DNA of 64,000 nucleotides from an uncultured bacterium (GTDB taxonomy: Bacteria > Cyanobacteriota > Vampirovibrionia > Gastranaerophilales > Gastranaerophilaceae): the NCBI GenBank assembly GCA_949297715.1, contig CASFTJ010000001.1, forward strand, positions 186,001 through 250,000, read 5' to 3'. The position numbers and the translations under genes are program-made. The notes under the pieces were generated by a model. It ran no database searches, was not told the origin of the DNA, and saw nothing but the letters and a program-made list of their open reading frames with translations. Positions 54,973-63,976 of the stretch are shown here, piece by piece (position 1 is the first letter of the stretch; each line of letters starts with the position of its first letter).

Positions 54973-56748
54973 CTATGAACTAAACATTGTAAATGTCTTT
55001 TCTACGTTGTTGTTAATCATTTGCTTAACGGTTTCATATTCTGTTGAAAGCGCAGATATTTCCAAGTCAAGCTGCTGCATATCTATATCAAGTTCTTCTT
55101 CTTTGCTGTTTAACTTGCTCTTTTTCATTGTATACTCAAGCTCTGCTTGTGTTATCGCATCATCATCCGCAACTTCCGCTACATAACCGTTTTCTGTATA
55201 TCTGTCCTGATAATAGTGATTATCACTACTCATTGACGATATAAAGTATTGAGCATTTAATAAACTATTACTTAGATATTCTTTATCGTCAATCTGTTCA
55301 TTTTCAACCCATCCGTTCTGACATATATTGTTGAATAATGCACTGTAAAATTCTGCAACATACATATCCATTGTAGTTTCTGCACTAGGATCACCAATAA
55401 CCCACATATAATATGGATCATCTGTTACATAATTAGAATTGCTCACGTCACCATTAATATAATATGTATGATCATATCCATTCAAACCTTGTGCATAGAA
55501 TGTCAGGAAAGATTCCGTTAAATTTGACAAGCTTATTGCGGTTGTACCATAGTTTTTATTTCTGGTCGCTGCCTTTGAAACCCATCCGTTGTAATCATTC
55601 GCTCCAGATACAGCATTATTAAATGCCGTTGTTGAATATTTTGTACTGCCTGCATCTTTACTTGTACCCAATATTGCTATAGTTTGTTGCATTGCATAAG
55701 CAAAAGCTTGAACTTCTGTGTCACTTGCATTTTCCAAATCAAACAAGTTACCTAAACCATTTGCCAAATCATTCAAGAATGTTACAAGAGCTTTTTCCTG
55801 TATTGAACAATGTTCAAGATCAACAGAAGATTCACTTTTATTAATCCAATCCAAAATAGCATTGTATGCAAATCCTGCCGTAAATACCGATAAGATACCT
55901 GCTCCAAGTTTTTGCCAAAAGCTTGCTTTAACCTTATCTCCGGTCATTGCAAAAGTGATATCATTTGTTAATAAGTCTGTAAGGTCAAATTCAGTATCTT
56001 GCGTAATACTTCCATTTTTCACAAAATAATTTGAATTTGCATCACCTTTGTTATTTATTGATGATTTAAAGTTTAAGTTAACTTTATCAGTACTACTACC
56101 TTCTTTGTATACCCATAAATCATCACCATTCTCATCTTTACCAAAACCGAACATTAAAGATTCTGCCAATTTTCTATCTTCAGCTGATGATGAGTCTTTA
56201 TTTGTAATCAATAAATCGACATAAGCAATTAAATCATTAATACCCATTTCAGAAGCTGTTGTTTTATCAAGCATTGGCGCACCAAGTCCGATATTTTCTA
56301 GCAATCCTACTGCTTTACAAGAATCTGCATGTGACTGACTCATTCCTCCGAATTTTACCATATAATTTAAGAATTTAATGTACATATCGGAATCTGCATT
56401 CGGATTACAACCACTTTTTGGAATACCGGCTGCCTCAGCTGCTGCTGCCATTTTACTGTTCAAGACAATCTTTCCGTCACGAGCTGATATCATGTACGGA
56501 GCATAATTGTTAACCGCTGACGGTGTCATCATAATATTGTAACTTAAATCATAAGTATTTTCGCCACTTCCGTCTGGATCCCAAATAAGTTTTGATGCAT
56601 TTAAAGCACTCTGATATTCCTGTGTAGCCTTTTCCAACTCACGGGTAAGAGACAGCTTTTGTTGCGCTATCTGCATTGATTGAAATTCACAGTTAGCTTT
56701 TCTGGCTGTTATGCCTAAAAATCTCGCTTGTGTTGCCGCCAATCCCAT
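54973..56748 (-). CDS. Large protein with terminal coiled coils and central membrane segment (591 aa)
   Basis: The N-terminus GLAATQARFLGITARKANCE with the following IAQQKLSLTRELEKATQEYQ forms a helical region. A short hydrophobic stretch (FWQKLGAGILSVFTAGFAYNAILDWI) lies near residue 290. The C-terminus is a coiled coil (SKLNSKEEELDIDMQQLDLEISALSTEY). The middle is polar with Asn/Gly-rich parts. No catalytic motif is seen. The N-terminal pattern recalls proteins I have seen in Gastranaerophilales-type genomes, but I cannot name a family. Its own terminator separates it from secA. It may be host rather than phage, as it sits just before the phage genes. Confidence 0.8.
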   Translation of the reverse strand: MGLAATQARFLGITARKANCEFQSMQIAQQKLSLTRELEKATQEYQSALNASKLIWDPDGSGENTYDLSYNIMMTPSAVNNYAPYMISARDGKIVLNSKMAAAAEAAGIPKSGCNPNADSDMYIKFLNYMVKFGGMSQSHADSCKAVGLLENIGLGAPMLDKTTASEMGINDLIAYVDLLITNKDSSSAEDRKLAESLMFGFGKDENGDDLWVYKEGSSTDKVNLNFKSSINNKGDANSNYFVKNGSITQDTEFDLTDLLTNDITFAMTGDKVKASFWQKLGAGILSVFTAGFAYNAILDWINKSESSVDLEHCSIQEKALVTFLNDLANGLGNLFDLENASDTEVQAFAYAMQQTIAILGTSKDAGSTKYSTTAFNNAVSGANDYNGWVSKAATRNKNYGTTAISLSNLTESFLTFYAQGLNGYDHTYYINGDVSNSNYVTDDPYYMWVIGDPSAETTMDMYVAEFYSALFNNICQNGWVENEQIDDKEYLSNSLLNAQYFISSMSSDNHYYQDRYTENGYVAEVADDDAITQAELEYTMKKSKLNSKEEELDIDMQQLDLEISALSTEYETVKQMINNNVEKTFTMFSS

Positions 56749-56892
56749 TGAGTATGCTTTCCTTTCGCATGTCTAGTAACATTTCTTTGCTTTGGTTGAC
56801 GGCATTTTTTCTACTAAACTTTAAATTATAACCGCTTTTTTATATTATTTTTTACAATTCTTCACAATTGGTTTACTTGTTTGTTTTCGCTT

Positions 56893-57123
56893 CTATTTTA
56901 CCGTTATTATAAAATCATAAATTTTATCTATTTTTTCTTTCATTTCACCAAAATGTTCTTTTAAATCGTTAAAACTGTGAATTGAAACAAATTTTTCTTC
57001 TATATCATCTATTATTTCACGATGCTTTTTCTCTAACTGCTCAGGTGTTATTACTATTCGCTGCTGTATCAAAAATATCATTACTGCCACGAGTATCGGC
57101 GCATAATTTAACAAACATTCCAT
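56893..57123 (-). CDS. Small membrane protein with coiled coil (possible phage lysis/membrane protein)
   Basis: This is the last gene of the phage run. The short N-terminus is followed at once by a membrane helix (LNYAPILVAVMIFLIQQRI) and then a charged coiled coil (EKKHREIIDDIEEKFVSIHSFNDLKEHFGEMKEKIDKIYDF). The topology is like that of small phage membrane proteins near lysis genes, but no specific family is recognised. I choose ATG 57123 with AAAGGAAAG upstream; the reading frame is open to 57168. Confidence 0.6.
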   Translation of the reverse strand: MECLLNYAPILVAVMIFLIQQRIVITPEQLEKKHREIIDDIEEKFVSIHSFNDLKEHFGEMKEKIDKIYDFIITVK

Positions 57124-57167
57124 TTTTACTTTCCTTTGCTTTTGCGCGTGACTTATTAATGCACGCA

Positions 57168-57881
57168 TTATAACTTTTTTAATACTTTGTATGAATTTAT
57201 AAAACAGGGATGTGTTTCTATATATTCTTCAAGCGGTATTGCATTCGCACAATCCCCAAAATTCTCCAACCTGTGAGATTTTATAGAGCCAAACATTCGC
57301 TTTATTAAACATTGTTTTACAACAGTCGGCACTATATAAGTTCGACCAGGGTTCTCTTTAAGCTTGGAAACCAGATCTGAAGAATCTCGGTAATTCGTTA
57401 CAAGATTTGAATAATCTGACTTTTTATCATAAAGTCTGCGGCTTAAACCATAAGCATTATAAGTTATAACATTAACTCTGTTTTTTATCCCTGTGTAAGT
57501 CGCTTCTGTTCCGCCTTCACTATGACCGGCTAGCGTCAAGCTGTCATTATAAATCCCGAATTTTTCTTTGCATTTTGTGTAATAATAATTTGCTATCCGC
57601 ATTTGAAGGGTTTTTCCAAAAATTCCCATTACTATATTTTCAATATGATCTTTTATGCTTTTGCAGTCTGTACCAAGATAACAAATTACGTATTCTTGTC
57701 CGTTAAAATACAAAACACCTTTAAAATTTGTTTTCGGCTCATAAAATCCGTCAAGCTTTTTCCAACCTTCCATAATTTCAGTATTATCTTCTTTTTCTAA
57801 TACTTCACCTGCTATAATACAAAGTCTTTTTATTATTTCCGCTTTTTTGTGTAATTTATCTATATCAATTGTATTTTCCAT
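57168..57881 (-). CDS. Lipase class 3-like alpha/beta hydrolase in the prophage
   Basis: This 237-residue protein has a nucleophile-elbow motif with the GxSxG pattern (LAGHSEGGTEATYTG), typical of lipase_3-type hydrolases. Candidate Asp and His lie in the C-terminal third. It has no signal peptide. It follows the terminase large subunit and precedes a small membrane protein, so a role in cell lysis is possible but inferred. ATG 57881 (AAGGAG, 5 bases) is the start; a second in-frame ATG at 57899 lies above it. Confidence 0.7.
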   Translation of the reverse strand: MENTIDIDKLHKKAEIIKRLCIIAGEVLEKEDNTEIMEGWKKLDGFYEPKTNFKGVLYFNGQEYVICYLGTDCKSIKDHIENIVMGIFGKTLQMRIANYYYTKCKEKFGIYNDSLTLAGHSEGGTEATYTGIKNRVNVITYNAYGLSRRLYDKKSDYSNLVTNYRDSSDLVSKLKENPGRTYIVPTVVKQCLIKRMFGSIKSHRLENFGDCANAIPLEEYIETHPCFINSYKVLKKL

Positions 57882-57917
57882 TTTTACTCCTTTCTGCAAA
57901 GCTTTCAGTTATACTAT

Positions 57918-59207
57918 TTAAAGCCTTATCGGCCAGTAATAATCAACCAGGTATGATGCTGCATCCATCGGATGAGATAAGAATTTCAATTCTTTGGTCT
58001 GTTTTATCTGCTGATACGTCGGAACATCTATTCTTGAAGAGCCTTCTCTGTATTTGAGATTGTAAATATTATAAAGAAGCTTCTCGCACTTCTTATCCAC
58101 AAAAAGACAAACCTCCCCGTCTGCTGTCCGAACTTTCGCATTGAATGCCGCTATTCTGTTTTTTATCGGTGGATTAAAGGCTTTAATCTTAATTTCAACA
58201 TCATATCCCGCTCGTAAAAGCTTTTTCTTTATTATTACGTAATTGGTGTATTCGCTTGTACAGGAACGGTTATCACCTGAGGCGTCGCCGTTTATTATTA
58301 TTTTTCCTTTATGGTTCGGGTACCGTCTGCAAAATTCATCACACGCATGAGATGTTGTCGTGTTTTCTATTACAATTTCATCAAAATAAAAAACTTTATC
58401 CTCGGTCTTGTGCGCCAGAACCCAAGCCATCGGATCTACGTTAAAATCACAGCTTATATGAAGATCCATATCCGGACAGTATTGAATATCCCTCAAATTT
58501 TCGTCCGTAAAATCCTTTACGACAAGTCCTTTATTATATTCGCCGTTTTGGGCTAAAACAAAAATGTTGTAATATTCTTCATCATAAAGCTTCTTCAACT
58601 CCTCACAAAAGCCGTCGGGAAGATATATGTTCTGTGTCGTCGGGGCCGTTATCAGTCTGTAATTCGGAGAAGGATTTTCTACAAATGTCTTATATACCCA
58701 TCCTCTTTGCATTTCAGGGTTTGTGTGGGCAAAAATCCTGTATGTAAAATTCTTCCACTCAGGCTTTTTTTGCTGGCGCATTCTGCTTAGAAGCATTTTA
58801 AATGTGTCATAAGGAATATCCGACATTTCCTCTATTTCTACAAACCCTAAGTTTAAGGATTTCAGCTTATTCGGTTCATCAAAATGCCTGAAAAGAATTT
58901 CGCTGCCGTTGTGAAACGTAAGTTTCTGCAATGAGGACGACCATTCAAAATCTATACCTTCCTGAAAATTCATATTTTCAAAATGTTCAAAATATGTCTG
59001 AAGTGTTGTGTCCCTCACAAGAGTATAAGTCTGCGCACCGACAAGCCCTCTTATTCCGGGGAATTTTAAGCATAAAAGAATCCCGAGAAGCGAGCCTGCA
59101 AAGGTTTTACCTGATCCGTACCCCCCTTGGTAAACCGCAACATCCAATGTATAATTATGCGGGATTTCCAAAAATTCCCGCTGCGCTTTCAGTAATTTGT
59201 ATTTCAT
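57918..59207 (-). CDS. terL: Phage terminase large subunit
   Basis: This 429-residue TerL packages phage DNA. Walker A is YQGGYGSGKTFAG, and the Walker B-like strand is GFVEIEEMSD. The coupling region is FAHTNPEMQRGW. The C-terminal nuclease acidic residues lie in ISCDFNVDPMAW, INGDASGDNR and HPMDAASYLV. The ribosome site AAAGGAAAGGAAA precedes the ATG. It lies downstream of the portal gene, where most phages place terL before portal. A hairpin at 59256-59302 lies just before it. Confidence 0.93.
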   Translation of the reverse strand: MKYKLLKAQREFLEIPHNYTLDVAVYQGGYGSGKTFAGSLLGILLCLKFPGIRGLVGAQTYTLVRDTTLQTYFEHFENMNFQEGIDFEWSSSLQKLTFHNGSEILFRHFDEPNKLKSLNLGFVEIEEMSDIPYDTFKMLLSRMRQQKKPEWKNFTYRIFAHTNPEMQRGWVYKTFVENPSPNYRLITAPTTQNIYLPDGFCEELKKLYDEEYYNIFVLAQNGEYNKGLVVKDFTDENLRDIQYCPDMDLHISCDFNVDPMAWVLAHKTEDKVFYFDEIVIENTTTSHACDEFCRRYPNHKGKIIINGDASGDNRSCTSEYTNYVIIKKKLLRAGYDVEIKIKAFNPPIKNRIAAFNAKVRTADGEVCLFVDKKCEKLLYNIYNLKYREGSSRIDVPTYQQIKQTKELKFLSHPMDAASYLVDYYWPIRL

Positions 59208-59255
59208 TTTCCTTTCCTTTTCAGCAATGAATATTCTTTTCCGATTTAAGGAAAA

Positions 59256-59302
59256 GGGTGCCGCAAAATGTGATTGAGGTGCAAGAATTTAAAGCGGCAC
59301 CC
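59256..59302 (-). terminator. Hairpin between portal and terL genes
   Basis: GGGTGCCGC and GCGGCACCC form a perfect 9-bp stem with a 29-base loop, followed on the minus strand by TTTTCC. It may lower transcription from portal into terL. Confidence 0.5.
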
Positions 59303-59354
59303 GTTAAGAGAGTCATAATGATGTCAATAACTATTAAATAAAAAATGACCTTTT

Positions 59355-61034
59355 TTACTCTAAACTTGATTGTTTATTCGCTGAAGTTTCTTCGCTTTTC
59401 AAAAAATTATTTGCATTTTCTATTCCGTATTGTTCCAGCGCAAATTTAAAACACTCAAGCCAATCTACCCTTTGTGAAACTTCTTGAACTTCCGCAAAGG
59501 ATTTAACAACTTCAAAAAGCTCTTTTAAACGCATTTTTCGCTCAAACGATGCCTTCCTGTCACCATACCGGTAAATGTAGCTCCCGTTTCTGATTTTATC
59601 GTCAATTTCCAAAAACGAAACTTCACCTTTATCATATATTCCGATAAGCTCAGTTCCGAGTTTAAAGTTAGCGATTATGTCGGCTGTTTTCTCGACCATC
59701 GGAACTATTACTTTTCGGTTTATTGCATCAAGAAGCATGTTCAATCTTGCTTCCTGACCGTTTGCAGAATAATTAAGCTCTGTCGCCGTTCTTGCCGATG
59801 ATTGAGTGTTGCCTGCCATATTTTTGAAAATTCCCGTTGCGCTTTCTATCGTTGATTTGAAGTAATTTAAAAAATCCCATCCGACCATGGCTTTGTCAAA
59901 ATTTAAAGGTATCGGCTGATTTGGCATTAAGGCTGAATCATATTCGATAATTTTGCCCGGTTTTACAACCTGTTCGCCGCTAAATGAACCTTTAGGCGCT
60001 AAATACGGCGGATTCATCGTTAAGGCAAGCGCATCTATCTGCTTGTTTAAAATCGTTGACGAAATGTTGTTTAAAATTAATGCAACTTTGAGAGGTGAGA
60101 TTCCTCTGCCTGTTGACGGTGATTCTATTATATTTGCATATATAAATGGATTTATAACAAACGGATTCGGCTCAAATCTTATTATTTCCTGTCTTGCAGC
60201 TACCGTCACAAGCCAATTTTTAAGCAATTTGCCGTTTGGAAGCTCTATATCTCCCCAATACTCCAGTATTTCCAATTTGTTTTCAGATATCGCTTTATCG
60301 TATGTTCTTGATTTCTTTCCTGCCACCACTCCTTTCAGTTTTTCTAATTTTTCTTCCGTCAGCATATTATTCGATTTGTCCGAACATATTTCGTCAAACG
60401 TCGAATACGTTCTGTAAATCTTTGCGCATCTGTCCCAATTGTCACGGTCGGTTGTGTCAAATACAAAATCTTCAGGTTTTATAAATTTTATTTTTGCATT
60501 GTCATAAACAATTTTTTCTTCCACCATAAAAGGTCTGTTAAGAGGATCTGCCAACTGTTCTTCTAAACTTAAAACCCTTCTGATACGCTTGATTTTCGTT
60601 TCCCAACCCACAAAAAGCGTGCATTCGCCGGTTTCTACTATTCCGTTAATGATTTTTTCAATTTCATCTTCAAGTTTCATGTTTTCAAAAGTGTTTACAA
60701 GCATTGATTTCTGTTTGTTTGCAAACTTCTGACTTTCAGGTGTTGCGCCTGTTACATCAAACATCGCCTCCGGATGTGAATATAAATTTTCACTTATATG
60801 CGCTTTTAATGTTTGCGCAAGTTCATAAATGTCAGGAAGCGTAACTTTATCATCCCAGCCGTTAAAATGCGGAATATCATTGTTATAAATTGCATCACGC
60901 ATTATCCTGTTGTCGGCTATTTGTGAACTGCGTAAATCGTCATATTTGTCATATTTTTTTGTTATTTCAGCCGTTAAATAGTTCTCTTCCTCCGGCAGTA
61001 TTTCTGCTGTTAAATCTTCGGTTTCTATTTTCAT
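59355..61034 (-). CDS. Phage portal protein
   Basis: This ~559-residue protein has portal traits. There is a long alpha-helical clip and stem region (LSLEEQLADPLNRP; EKIINGIVETGECTLFVGWET) and the conserved stem/crown part FVINPFIYANIIESPSTGRGISPLKVALILNN. The ending is SSARTATELNYSANGQEARLNMLLDAINRK, as in P22/T7-type portals ('sa.ga.ein'). The ATG 61049 codon overlaps the GNAT stop, but ATG 61034 has AAAGG at 7 bases, so it is preferred. It works as the ring through which DNA enters the capsid. Confidence 0.88.
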   Translation of the reverse strand: MKIETEDLTAEILPEEENYLTAEITKKYDKYDDLRSSQIADNRIMRDAIYNNDIPHFNGWDDKVTLPDIYELAQTLKAHISENLYSHPEAMFDVTGATPESQKFANKQKSMLVNTFENMKLEDEIEKIINGIVETGECTLFVGWETKIKRIRRVLSLEEQLADPLNRPFMVEEKIVYDNAKIKFIKPEDFVFDTTDRDNWDRCAKIYRTYSTFDEICSDKSNNMLTEEKLEKLKGVVAGKKSRTYDKAISENKLEILEYWGDIELPNGKLLKNWLVTVAARQEIIRFEPNPFVINPFIYANIIESPSTGRGISPLKVALILNNISSTILNKQIDALALTMNPPYLAPKGSFSGEQVVKPGKIIEYDSALMPNQPIPLNFDKAMVGWDFLNYFKSTIESATGIFKNMAGNTQSSARTATELNYSANGQEARLNMLLDAINRKVIVPMVEKTADIIANFKLGTELIGIYDKGEVSFLEIDDKIRNGSYIYRYGDRKASFERKMRLKELFEVVKSFAEVQEVSQRVDWLECFKFALEQYGIENANNFLKSEETSANKQSSLE

Positions 61035-61045
61035 ACATTTACCTT

Positions 61046-61591
61046 TCATCCTGTTAATCGCACAAATTTCCTGTCTTCTGCCAGAAGTGAGTAAACCTCT
61101 ACATCCGACAACTTGCCGTTTTTCATCGTTTCCCCGCGCAAAACCCCGTCCTGCTTAAAGCCTGAATACTTTAATATCGCTCTTACACGTGAATTAAACG
61201 GATAAATTTGTGCTTTTATTTTTTTTAACTTCAAAATGTTAAAACAATAATCGAAAAATTGGTCTGCTACGGTTTTTGTGAAACTTCCCCAGTATTTCTT
61301 TTCAAAACAAGCCGTAATTTCGCCCCCGTGAATTTCTTGTGTATTACCTATCAGATTGTCTATATAAATAAATCCCGCAAAATCATTGCTCGTTGAATTC
61401 AAAACTATATAAAACAAACCTCCGCAGCTTTCTATTTTCGCTATTATATTTGAGTAATTTGCTTCAGGCGCATAGTCATCGTTTAAAAATTTCGAATATC
61501 TTAAATATAAGAAAATTACATTCGATAAATATTCCGTATTTTCAAACCTTGAATGCGCCCTGTCTATTACTAAACTTAAGAATTTACACAT
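61046..61591 (-). CDS. GNAT-fold acetyltransferase-like protein in the prophage
   Basis: This 181-residue protein has the GNAT layout: strand FYIVLNSTSNDFAGFIYIDN, the motif GGEITACFEKKYWGSFTKTVADQFFDYCF, and the C-terminal VRAILKYSGFKQDGVLRGE, the usual acetyl-CoA site and 'N..a...l.k.GF...g' ending. GNAT-like proteins are found among structural genes of some short-tailed phages. Its substrate is unknown. It overlaps the upstream gene by 16 bases and the portal start, indicating tight coupling. Confidence 0.75.
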   Translation of the reverse strand: MCKFLSLVIDRAHSRFENTEYLSNVIFLYLRYSKFLNDDYAPEANYSNIIAKIESCGGLFYIVLNSTSNDFAGFIYIDNLIGNTQEIHGGEITACFEKKYWGSFTKTVADQFFDYCFNILKLKKIKAQIYPFNSRVRAILKYSGFKQDGVLRGETMKNGKLSDVEVYSLLAEDRKFVRLTG

Positions 61592-61947
61592 ACTTTTTCA
61601 AACTTCACATAAGCATCGTCTGTCGAAAATGTACTCAGTTCTCCGTTCAGAATCTTTACTCTGATATTGTTCTGAAGCCCCAAAAGTGCATCCGCTTGGA
61701 TTCCGTTTATATAGGTTTCCAGTTTGTTATGTCTGTTGTAATACTTGAAAACCGCATCCTTTGAAAAAATATAATCCTTCGGAACTTCGGAAATTTTTGT
61801 GTAAATCTTCCTTTCTCTGTTTAATTTTTTTTCCTGAGCTTTCTTCATTTCATCCTGAAATTCACTTTCTATCTTCATTCGTATCAAATCGTCCAGAGAA
61901 GCAGAGCCTAATAGCATTTCTTCAATATCTTCGTCTTTGTTTTTCAT
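61576..61947 (-). CDS. Small phage protein (123 aa)
   Basis: This is a helical, charged protein (DDLIRMKIESEFQDEMKKAQEKKLNRER) with a C-terminal more conserved-looking domain (FSKDAVFKYYNRHNKLETYI, IRVKILNGELSTFSTDD). No family is recognised. It lies 18 bases after terS and overlaps the GNAT-like gene by 16 bases. AAGGAG precedes ATG 61947. The phage context makes a packaging or structural role likely, but the sequence does not decide it. Confidence 0.65.
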   Translation of the reverse strand: MKNKDEDIEEMLLGSASLDDLIRMKIESEFQDEMKKAQEKKLNRERKIYTKISEVPKDYIFSKDAVFKYYNRHNKLETYINGIQADALLGLQNNIRVKILNGELSTFSTDDAYVKFEKVCVNS

Positions 61948-61965
61948 TTCTTTTCTACTCCTTAA

Positions 61966-62400
61966 TTAAATTTTGTCATCGTCCAGATTTGAAATCGTAA
62001 TAATTTTTGCCTGCTTATACTCAGAATCTTCGTTATCGGAATTAAAGCCAAGATATTTGCAAAGGCTTTCTAATGCCTTTAGGCCTGCCGAGGTATCACG
62101 TAATTTTTTCTTGCCGGTTAAGTTCCCTTCTTTATCCAGAATTTCCTCCTCCTCAAGCGAAAACTCCGCTATCTGCAAAAGTTTCTGAATTACGTAACCT
62201 TTATTTACTCTCAATGACGAAATCTGATTCTTTAACTGCTCTTTTATTTCATTTATTACAAGCTTGTTAGAAAGAAGTGTATTCGAAATTGATTTCAAAT
62301 CTTTTGATTTATATCCCGCCTTTTGTGCCGATAATTCGCCGTCCAGCGACTTTATATATTCGATTACAAATCGTTTTTGTTGTTGTGTAAGTCTGTTCAT
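61966..62400 (-). CDS. terS: Phage terminase small subunit
   Basis: This 144-residue TerS-like protein starts RLTQQQKRFVIEYIKSLDGELSAQKAGYKSKDLKSISNTLL, the Terminase_2 helix-turn-helix pattern ('FveeYl.dlN...AaikAGys...A...gs.LL.n'). The C-terminal part is charged and helical. It recognises the phage packaging site in family members. The leader has only a weak ribosome site (AAGAAATG). A candidate plus-strand small RNA begins 22 bases above its ATG. Confidence 0.85.
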   Translation of the reverse strand: MNRLTQQQKRFVIEYIKSLDGELSAQKAGYKSKDLKSISNTLLSNKLVINEIKEQLKNQISSLRVNKGYVIQKLLQIAEFSLEEEEILDKEGNLTGKKKLRDTSAGLKALESLCKYLGFNSDNEDSEYKQAKIITISNLDDDKI

Positions 62401-62422
62401 AATTTACATTTCTTAGTAAAGT

Positions 62423-62521
62423 TTGTACTTTTTGAAAAAAAATTGTATAATGATATTGCTATTTATATTTCGGCTAGTGTAAATCTTAACAGGGGGGAAT
62501 GAAAACTTCCTGTTTTTTTTA
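62423..62521 (+). ncRNA. Candidate small RNA antisense to the terS leader
   Basis: On the plus strand TTGTAC (62423-62428) and TATAAT (62446-62451) are spaced by 17 bases. About 35 bases after the likely +1, AACAGGGGGG and CTTCCTGTT form a hairpin followed by eight T. This promoter-terminator pair would give an RNA of about 60-65 bases against all-minus phage genes. A 14-codon reading frame (ATG 62499, preceded by GGGGGG, stop at 62541-62543) runs past the terminator. Confidence 0.5.
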
Positions 62522-62539
62522 TGCGTTTTTTGCCGTAAC

Positions 62540-63178
62540 CTAATATCTGCGCATATTTACATAGGGTGTCGAATCGGCATCAATCTGAATTTTTGCGCGC
62601 ATGGTCGCTAAGGCACTATTAAACATGCTCATCCAATATCCGAATTTTACATGCTGAGGATTTGCCTTTAAGCGCATACAGGTTCCGTAAACAAGTACAG
62701 ATTCCGTAAAAATTTCAGGTATCATAGACTTGTCAGTTTCGTCTTCCAAATATTTCTTTTCATTCCCTTCTGCATCTACCACTGAATTTGCCGTGTAATA
62801 AACTATATTTATGCTTTTGTCTTCGTCAAATTCCGGAAGTAACAGTTTGTCATTAAATCTTCCCCAAGTTTTGGTTGGAGCGTCTCCGTTTATGTAAACA
62901 TCAGGTTTGTCAAAATATTTATACACATGCCCGTCTATTACAACTGATGCAATCCTGCCGTCTATCGGATTGTCAATTTCTGTTGTTTTGGCAGGAAGAT
63001 TAATGGTCGTTTTCCTTAATTTGAAGTCCCAATTGTCATAGTTGCATACTTCCGTATTTACTAAATTAATTATGTTTTTTATTTTTTTGTGATCATTTTT
63101 GGTTAATTCGGAAAATGCATTGACTTGTTTGTAATTAAGTTCTACCAAACATTTGTTAACCAAATCAAAATAATTCAT
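62540..63178 (-). CDS. Phage head-tail adaptor-like protein
   Basis: This 212-residue protein starts MNYFDLVNKCLVELNYKQV and has a helical N-terminal half (KNDHKKIKNIINLVNTEVCNYDNWDF) and beta-rich middle (INLPAKTTEIDNPIDGRIASV). It looks like adaptor/tail-accessory proteins of short-tailed phages (P22 gp4-like and relatives), which also begin with a 'l...L.e.g' helix and a 'W.f' motif. The match is by pattern only. The ribosome site GAGGAG precedes the ATG. It is separated from the next gene by a terminator at 63204-63240. Confidence 0.65.
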   Translation of the reverse strand: MNYFDLVNKCLVELNYKQVNAFSELTKNDHKKIKNIINLVNTEVCNYDNWDFKLRKTTINLPAKTTEIDNPIDGRIASVVIDGHVYKYFDKPDVYINGDAPTKTWGRFNDKLLLPEFDEDKSINIVYYTANSVVDAEGNEKKYLEDETDKSMIPEIFTESVLVYGTCMRLKANPQHVKFGYWMSMFNSALATMRAKIQIDADSTPYVNMRRY

Positions 63179-63203
63179 GTTTTTCTCCTCGAGTCTTTAA
63201 TAT

Positions 63204-63240
63204 AAATCTTGCGGACGGGCTGAACCCGCCCGTAAGATTT
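63204..63240. terminator. Bidirectional terminator in the prophage
   Basis: AAATCTTGCGGACGGG and CCCGCCCGTAAGATTT form a long stem with two mismatches or wobbles and a short loop, with T-rich sequence on both sides, between the adaptor-like and scaffold-like genes. Confidence 0.8.
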
Positions 63241-63256
63241 TTTAAATTTGCCGTCA

Positions 63257-63976
63257 TTATCTAATTAAGCCGTTTCTTAACTGTTCCATTATTGCTTTTT
63301 CGTTTTTGGCAAATTCCGCTCCGCTCATTCTGCCGATTTGCTCACGAGTAAATACCTTCGCATTTGCATCTGCCGCATTTGAATTTTGTGCATTCGCTCT
63401 CAACTTCGCTTTTGCGGCCTTGTTTTCGTCATTTATTGATTTCTCGTGTGCCTGATTTTGCAAATAACCATCTACCGCGCTTTGTTCCAAAGCTTCTACA
63501 AGTTCGGCTATCTGCATAATTTCATCCTTGTCAACAACGGAATTTGATTTCTTTAAATATTCCAATACCCGACTTCTGCCATTCTTGTTAAAAAATTCAG
63601 GATTTTCTTTTAAGAACGCTTCTATCCCGTAAACAATCCCGCCTGTAGGAACTGCAGTTTGCGGTGTCTGAGATGCTTGTGGTAGTACAGATGTCTGCGG
63701 CTGCCTTGAGGTTTCTACTTGCGCCTTGTTTATGATGAAGTTCATCAAATGTTGTCCTTGTACCGAGTTGATTATTCCTGACTGCATTAGACTTTTTATG
63801 ACGCTTATATCACGCATCAAAGTTTGTCTTATTGCATCAGAATTACCCGTTGTATTATTAGGCATTGCAGACATCACACCTGGCATCTGAGTCGATATCG
63901 GATTATTATTCATCAATCCCTGCTGCTGAGTGGCGGCAGTTGATGAAATTTGATTTGCTGCATTATTATTTATCAT
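63257..63976 (-). CDS. Phage scaffold-like protein (239 aa)
   Basis: The N-terminal third is Asn/Gln/Thr-rich and low complexity. A helical middle (FLKENPEFFNKNGRSRVLEYLKKSN, DEIMQIAELVEALEQSAV) is followed by an acidic-basic helical tail ending FTREQIGRMSGAEFAKNEKAIMEQLRNGLIR. The pattern 'ft.eqI..mS..Ef..ne..I...l..g.i' is typical of the C-terminus of phage scaffold proteins. It starts at ATG 63976 with AAAGGAG upstream. Capsid genes would be expected beyond the right edge. Confidence 0.6.
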   Translation of the reverse strand: MINNNAANQISSTAATQQQGLMNNNPISTQMPGVMSAMPNNTTGNSDAIRQTLMRDISVIKSLMQSGIINSVQGQHLMNFIINKAQVETSRQPQTSVLPQASQTPQTAVPTGGIVYGIEAFLKENPEFFNKNGRSRVLEYLKKSNSVVDKDEIMQIAELVEALEQSAVDGYLQNQAHEKSINDENKAAKAKLRANAQNSNAADANAKVFTREQIGRMSGAEFAKNEKAIMEQLRNGLIR

